Shown piece by piece: positions 17,348 through 19,627 of a DNA stretch of 19,627 nt; position 1 is the first letter of the stretch; the number at the start of each line of letters is the position of its first letter. Both the position numbers and the translations under genes were made by a program. Source of the stretch: Rhodocyclaceae bacterium (GTDB lineage Bacteria; Pseudomonadota; Gammaproteobacteria; Burkholderiales; Rhodocyclaceae); contig JANYAW010000204.1 of the NCBI GenBank assembly GCA_025361105.1, positions 1 to 19,627 on the forward strand, given 5' to 3'. Below the pieces are notes generated by a model, which did no database searches, was not told the origin of the DNA, and saw only the letters and a program-made list of their open reading frames with translations.

Positions 17348-18265
17348 ATGACACTCACCGATTTACGCTACATCATTGCCCTCGCGCGCGAACATCATTT
17401 TGGTCGCGCGGCAGATAAGTGCAACGTCTCGCAACCGACGCTTTCGGTAGCGGTAAAAAAACTAGAGGACGAATTGGGCGTGGCTTTGTTCGAGCGCGGC
17501 ATTGGCGAGGTGCGTGTCACGACCATAGGCGAACAAATCGTCGCGCAGGCGGCGCGGACATTAGCTGAAGCGGCGCGGGTGAGCGAACTGGCACAAGCCG
17601 GCAAAGACCCATTGGCCGGTGCGCTGCGGCTCGGTGTGATTTACACCATTGCGCCGTATTTGCTGCCAGCCTTGGTGCCGCGCGTGAAGACCGCTGCGCC
17701 GAAAATGCCGCTCATCATCAGCGAAGGTTTTACCCATTTGCTGATCGAACGATTGAAAGCGGCCGAGCTGGATGTGTTGATTTTGGCGCTGCCGGTGAAT
17801 GAGCCGGGGCTGGTGGTGCAGCCGGTGTATGACGAAGCTTTTCGCGCGCTGGTGCCTGCGGCGCATCCGTGGGTCAAACTCAAAAGCATTGCGCCCGCGC
17901 AGTTGCTGGGCGAACCGCTGTTGATGCTCGGCGCTGGCAATTGTTTTCGCGATCAGGTGCTTGATTTGTGTGCCCACACCGGTAACAGCAACTCACCGGG
18001 GATGCAATTGCTGGAGGGCAGTTCGCTGGAAACCATTCGTCATATGGTGGCTTCGGGCGTTGGTGTGACGGTGATGCCTGCGTCCGGCGTAGATACGATT
18101 GCAAAGTCTGATCGGCTGCTGAAAGTCAGGCCGTTTGACGAACCAACACCGACTCGCCGCATTGGTTTGGTCTGGCGCTCGAGCTTCCCGCGGCATAAAG
18201 CGATTGACGTGATGCGCCGCGCCTTGCTGGATTGTGATTTACCGGGAACGCGGCGCACAAAATGA
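17348..18265 (+). CDS. oxyR: Hydrogen-peroxide-sensing LysR regulator OxyR
   Basis: A LysR-type activator that senses peroxide through an intramolecular disulfide. With the ATG at 17348 the protein is 305 residues, the same length as E. coli OxyR. The DNA-binding helix-turn-helix is at about 18-40 (HFGRAADKCNVSQPTLSVAV). The two redox cysteines fall at exactly C199 and C208 in GNCFRDQVLDLC, the positions of the E. coli sensor pair. The frame could also start at GTG 17333, which adds five residues and fits the family less well. It is divergent from the efflux adaptor and 196 bases upstream of rubrerythrin, which has an OxyR-like operator. The name is well supported by the cysteines and neighbours. 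Confidence 0.93.
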   Translation: MTLTDLRYIIALAREHHFGRAADKCNVSQPTLSVAVKKLEDELGVALFERGIGEVRVTTIGEQIVAQAARTLAEAARVSELAQAGKDPLAGALRLGVIYTIAPYLLPALVPRVKTAAPKMPLIISEGFTHLLIERLKAAELDVLILALPVNEPGLVVQPVYDEAFRALVPAAHPWVKLKSIAPAQLLGEPLLMLGAGNCFRDQVLDLCAHTGNSNSPGMQLLEGSSLETIRHMVASGVGVTVMPASGVDTIAKSDRLLKVRPFDEPTPTRRIGLVWRSSFPRHKAIDVMRRALLDCDLPGTRRTK

Positions 18266-18287
18266 AAAATCGCGTGGCCTTGTGCAG

Positions 18288-18324
18288 ATAGCCATTGGCT
18301 ATTGAGTCAGTCGAAAAATACAAT
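18288..18324 (+). promoter_or_regulatory. Putative OxyR operator overlapping the rubrerythrin promoter
   Basis: ATAG at 18288-18291 and CTAT at 18299-18302 are separated by exactly 7 bases, the perfect half of the OxyR consensus (ATAG-N7-CTAT-N7-ATAG-N7-CTAT). After a further 7 bases the expected second half is weak, GTCG-N7-CAAT (5 of 8 matches). The same region holds TTGGCT at 18295-18300 and TACAAT at 18319-18324 with 18-base spacing, a plausible sigma-70 promoter whose -35 overlaps the operator, as at OxyR-activated promoters. Confidence 0.6.
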
Positions 18325-18338
18325 TAGAAACCAAGATG

Positions 18339-18355
18339 CGACTCGGTTAGAGTCG
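18339..18355 (+). other. Hairpin in the rubrerythrin leader
   Basis: CGACTC at 18339-18344 pairs with GAGTCG at 18350-18355 around GGTTA. GCGACT at 18338-18343 could alternatively pair with AGTCGC at 18361-18366, so the two structures would exclude each other. It lies just after the predicted transcription start. Confidence 0.35.
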
Positions 18356-18411
18356 GCTCAAGTCGCGGTCGATATTGCGCGTATTTTGCAATCGCCGCCC
18401 GACCCGAAAGC

Positions 18412-18440
18412 CGCGCGACGGCGCGTTGCTTTTCTTTTTT
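18412..18440 (+). terminator. Terminator-like hairpin upstream of rubrerythrin
   Basis: CGCGC at 18412-18416 and GCGCG at 18421-18425 enclose GACG and are followed by a T-rich run (TTGCTTTTCTTTTTT, 18426-18440). This has the form of an intrinsic terminator, ending 10 bases before the rubrerythrin Shine-Dalgarno. It may end oxyR readthrough, or act as an attenuator in the rubrerythrin leader. Confidence 0.45.
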
Positions 18441-18461
18441 AACCTTGCAAGGAGAACCACC

Positions 18462-18881
18462 ATGGCACTTAAGGGAACTCAAACCGAAGGCAATTTGAAA
18501 GCTGCATTCGCGGGCGAATCACAAGCCAATCGGCGCTATTTATATTTCGCAAACAAAGCCGACATCGAAGGCTTCAACGATGTTTCTGCGGTGTTTCGTT
18601 CCACTGCTGAAGGCGAAACAGGTCATGCGCATGGCCATTTGGAATATCTCGAAACCTGTGGCGATCCCGCAACCGGCCTGCCATTTGGCGAAACTTCGCT
18701 GAACCTGAAAACCGCGATTGCTGGCGAGACGCACGAATACACCGACATGTATCCGGGCATGGCAAAAACCGCGCGCGACGAAGGCTTTGATGAAATTGCT
18801 GACTGGTTTGAAACGCTGGCCAAAGCCGAGCGTTCGCACGCCAACAAATTTCAGCGCACGCTGGATAGTTTGAACGCGTGA
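18462..18881 (+). CDS. Rubrerythrin-family diiron protein (no rubredoxin domain)
   Basis: A 139-residue four-helix diiron protein that would reduce hydrogen peroxide. Diiron ligands in the expected spacing: E19 (AGES), E52 and H55 (EGETGH), E89 and E92 (GETHEY), and E123 and H126 (AERSH). The C-terminal rubredoxin domain of classical rubrerythrin is absent, so it needs an external electron donor; the iron-sulfur protein encoded next is the obvious candidate. The open frame extends upstream, but the ATG at 18462 is set by the strong AAGGAG at 18449-18454 and by the conserved MALKGTQTEGNLKAAFAGES start. It sits under a putative OxyR-dependent promoter. Its stop is followed after 4 bases by a large inverted repeat. 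Confidence 0.94.
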   Translation: MALKGTQTEGNLKAAFAGESQANRRYLYFANKADIEGFNDVSAVFRSTAEGETGHAHGHLEYLETCGDPATGLPFGETSLNLKTAIAGETHEYTDMYPGMAKTARDEGFDEIADWFETLAKAERSHANKFQRTLDSLNA

Positions 18882-18885
18882 TGAC

Positions 18886-18928
18886 GCAGGTGACACGCCG
18901 AACACGGATTTAACGGCGTGTCACCTGC
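18886..18928 (+). repeat. Perfect 15-bp inverted repeat between rubrerythrin and the Fe-S gene
   Basis: The left arm GCAGGTGACACGCCG (18886-18900) and the right arm CGGCGTGTCACCTGC (18914-18928) are perfect complements around a 13-base loop. The right arm is the first part of dispersed-repeat copy 6, so this is a repeat copy next to an inverted partial copy. No T-run follows, so transcription may continue into the next gene with the hairpin protecting the rubrerythrin message. Confidence 0.8.
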
Positions 18929-18936
18929 ACCAACTG
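18912..18936 (+). repeat. Dispersed repeat, copy 6
   Basis: Reads AACGGCGTGT, CACCT, GCACCAACTG, preceded by TTT as in copies 4 and 5. It lies between the rubrerythrin stop and the ATG of the iron-sulfur gene. The variable centre is the most divergent of the six, yet the repeat frame still reads FNGVSPAPT because the changes from copy 4 are synonymous (TCG to TCA, CCA to CCT). Confidence 0.78.
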
Positions 18937-18963
18937 AGAAAAATCGGGCGAGGATGCTGCGAA

Positions 18964-19627
18964 ATGAAAGAAGGCAATCTGGAAGCGCCAACGCGCCACG
19001 CCATCGCTTGGAAAGACCCTGAGTTCTACGATGAAGCTGCGCTGGACAAAGAGCTTGAGCGGGTCTTCGACATTTGTCACGGCTGTCGTCGTTGTGTCTC
19101 GCTGTGCAATGCCTTCCCTACGCTTTTTGATTTGATAGACGCGGCAGGTGATGCCGAAACGGCAGGAGTCGCCAAGGCGGATTACACGAAAGTCGTTGAC
19201 CAGTGTTATCTCTGTGATGTCTGCTACATGACCAAATGCCCCTATGTGCCGCCGCACGCGTGGAACCTTGATTTCCCACACACCATGTTGCGCGCCAAAG
19301 CCGTGCAGTACAAAACCGGCAAAATGAAATTTCGCGACAAACTGCTCACCTCGACCGAAATGATGGGTACGCTGGCATCGATTCCAGTCGTCGCGCAAGT
19401 GGTCAACGCGGTCAACAAAACTGCACCAGCTCGCTACGTTTTGCAACAAGTTTTAGGCGTGCACAACGAGCGCCAATTACCTGACTACGATAGCTCACCG
19501 TTTCGCGCCAACGCCACGCCGAGCATCAATCACGCGGTTGTCGAGGGCAAGCGTAGTGCGGGCAAAGTCGCCGTGTTTTCGACCTGCTATGTGAATTACA
19601 ACGAGCCGGGCATCGGCCATGACTTGC
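18964..19627 (+). CDS. Fe-S oxidoreductase, GlpC/heterodisulfide-reductase type (3' end outside window)
   Basis: The frame is open from ATG 18964 to the window edge, 221 codons. Two ferredoxin-like [4Fe-4S] motifs are present: C38-x2-C41-x2-C44-x3-C48 followed by FP, and C81-x2-C84-x2-C87-x4-C92 followed by P. The segment VAVFSTCYVNYNEPGIG near the end is the start of the cysteine-rich CCG domain found in GlpC and heterodisulfide reductase subunits. Such proteins pass electrons between quinone or thiol donors and an acceptor. Placed right after rubrerythrin, it is probably its electron donor; in related gene clusters a DUF3501 protein often follows. AGG at 18951-18953 is a weak, distant ribosome site. 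Repeat copy 6 and its hairpin fill the leader. Confidence 0.93.
   Translation, partial: MKEGNLEAPTRHAIAWKDPEFYDEAALDKELERVFDICHGCRRCVSLCNAFPTLFDLIDAAGDAETAGVAKADYTKVVDQCYLCDVCYMTKCPYVPPHAWNLDFPHTMLRAKAVQYKTGKMKFRDKLLTSTEMMGTLASIPVVAQVVNAVNKTAPARYVLQQVLGVHNERQLPDYDSSPFRANATPSINHAVVEGKRSAGKVAVFSTCYVNYNEPGIGHDL

Noticed and set aside
2124..18936. CRISPR array or tandem repeat
   Set aside because: The repeat copies are kilobases apart, lie in and between genes, and have no regular spacers or cas genes.
18910..19449. 179-codon minus-strand frame at the right end
   Set aside because: It is antisense to the Fe-S oxidoreductase, whose eight cluster cysteines confirm the plus frame.

Overview
The window looks like a chromosomal segment of a betaproteobacterium of moderate GC content. 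The evidence is the yicC / gmk / rpoZ / rel (bifunctional) order, a DUF3460 protein of the betaproteobacterial type, the rph-rdgB-hemW block next to a PP2C phosphatase and protein kinase, and a LysR regulator that keeps the OxyR cysteines at exactly residues 199 and 208. I cannot name the genus. No tRNA, rRNA, CRISPR array, prophage or complete insertion sequence was seen. Layout: (1) 1-6465, minus strand: thiC (its 3' end lies outside the window), a MAPEG membrane protein, hemW, rdgB, rph, a PP2C phosphatase and a Ser/Thr protein kinase. The PP2C-rph-rdgB-hemW genes are chained by three 4-base stop/start overlaps, so this is a tightly coupled operon. (2) 6603-12934, plus strand: an acyl-CoA synthetase, yicC, a 397-base orphan stretch with a coding-looking fragment of unknown origin, gmk, rpoZ, the bifunctional (p)ppGpp synthetase/hydrolase, and a 62-residue DUF3460 protein. 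(3) 12931-17249, minus strand: an RND efflux permease and its periplasmic adaptor; no outer-membrane channel gene is in view. (4) 17348-19627, plus strand: oxyR, a rubrerythrin without the rubredoxin domain, and the start of a two-cluster [4Fe-4S] oxidoreductase of the GlpC/heterodisulfide-reductase type. This reads as a peroxide-defence cluster: a textbook ATAG-N7-CTAT OxyR half-operator overlaps the -35 region of a promoter placed to drive rubrerythrin. The most unusual feature is a short dispersed repeat, about 25-28 bases, present in six places (2124, 3214, 8255, 12941, 16030, 18912). Its form is [AG]ACGGCGTGT, then about five variable bases, then GCACCAA[CG]TG. Two copies lie inside hemW (one in frame in an N-terminal extension, one antisense in the 3' part), one forms the C-terminal tail of the RND permease, one is split by a 73-base insertion, and one pairs with an adjacent inverted copy as a perfect 15-base-pair hairpin between rubrerythrin and its partner. 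All copies stay open in one frame that reads [ND]GV[SL][PS]AP[TS], and the two most different intact coding versions differ synonymously. That makes it resemble a mobile, coding-compatible mini-repeat (as Rickettsia palindromic elements are) or an uptake-type sequence. I do not recognise it as a described family.
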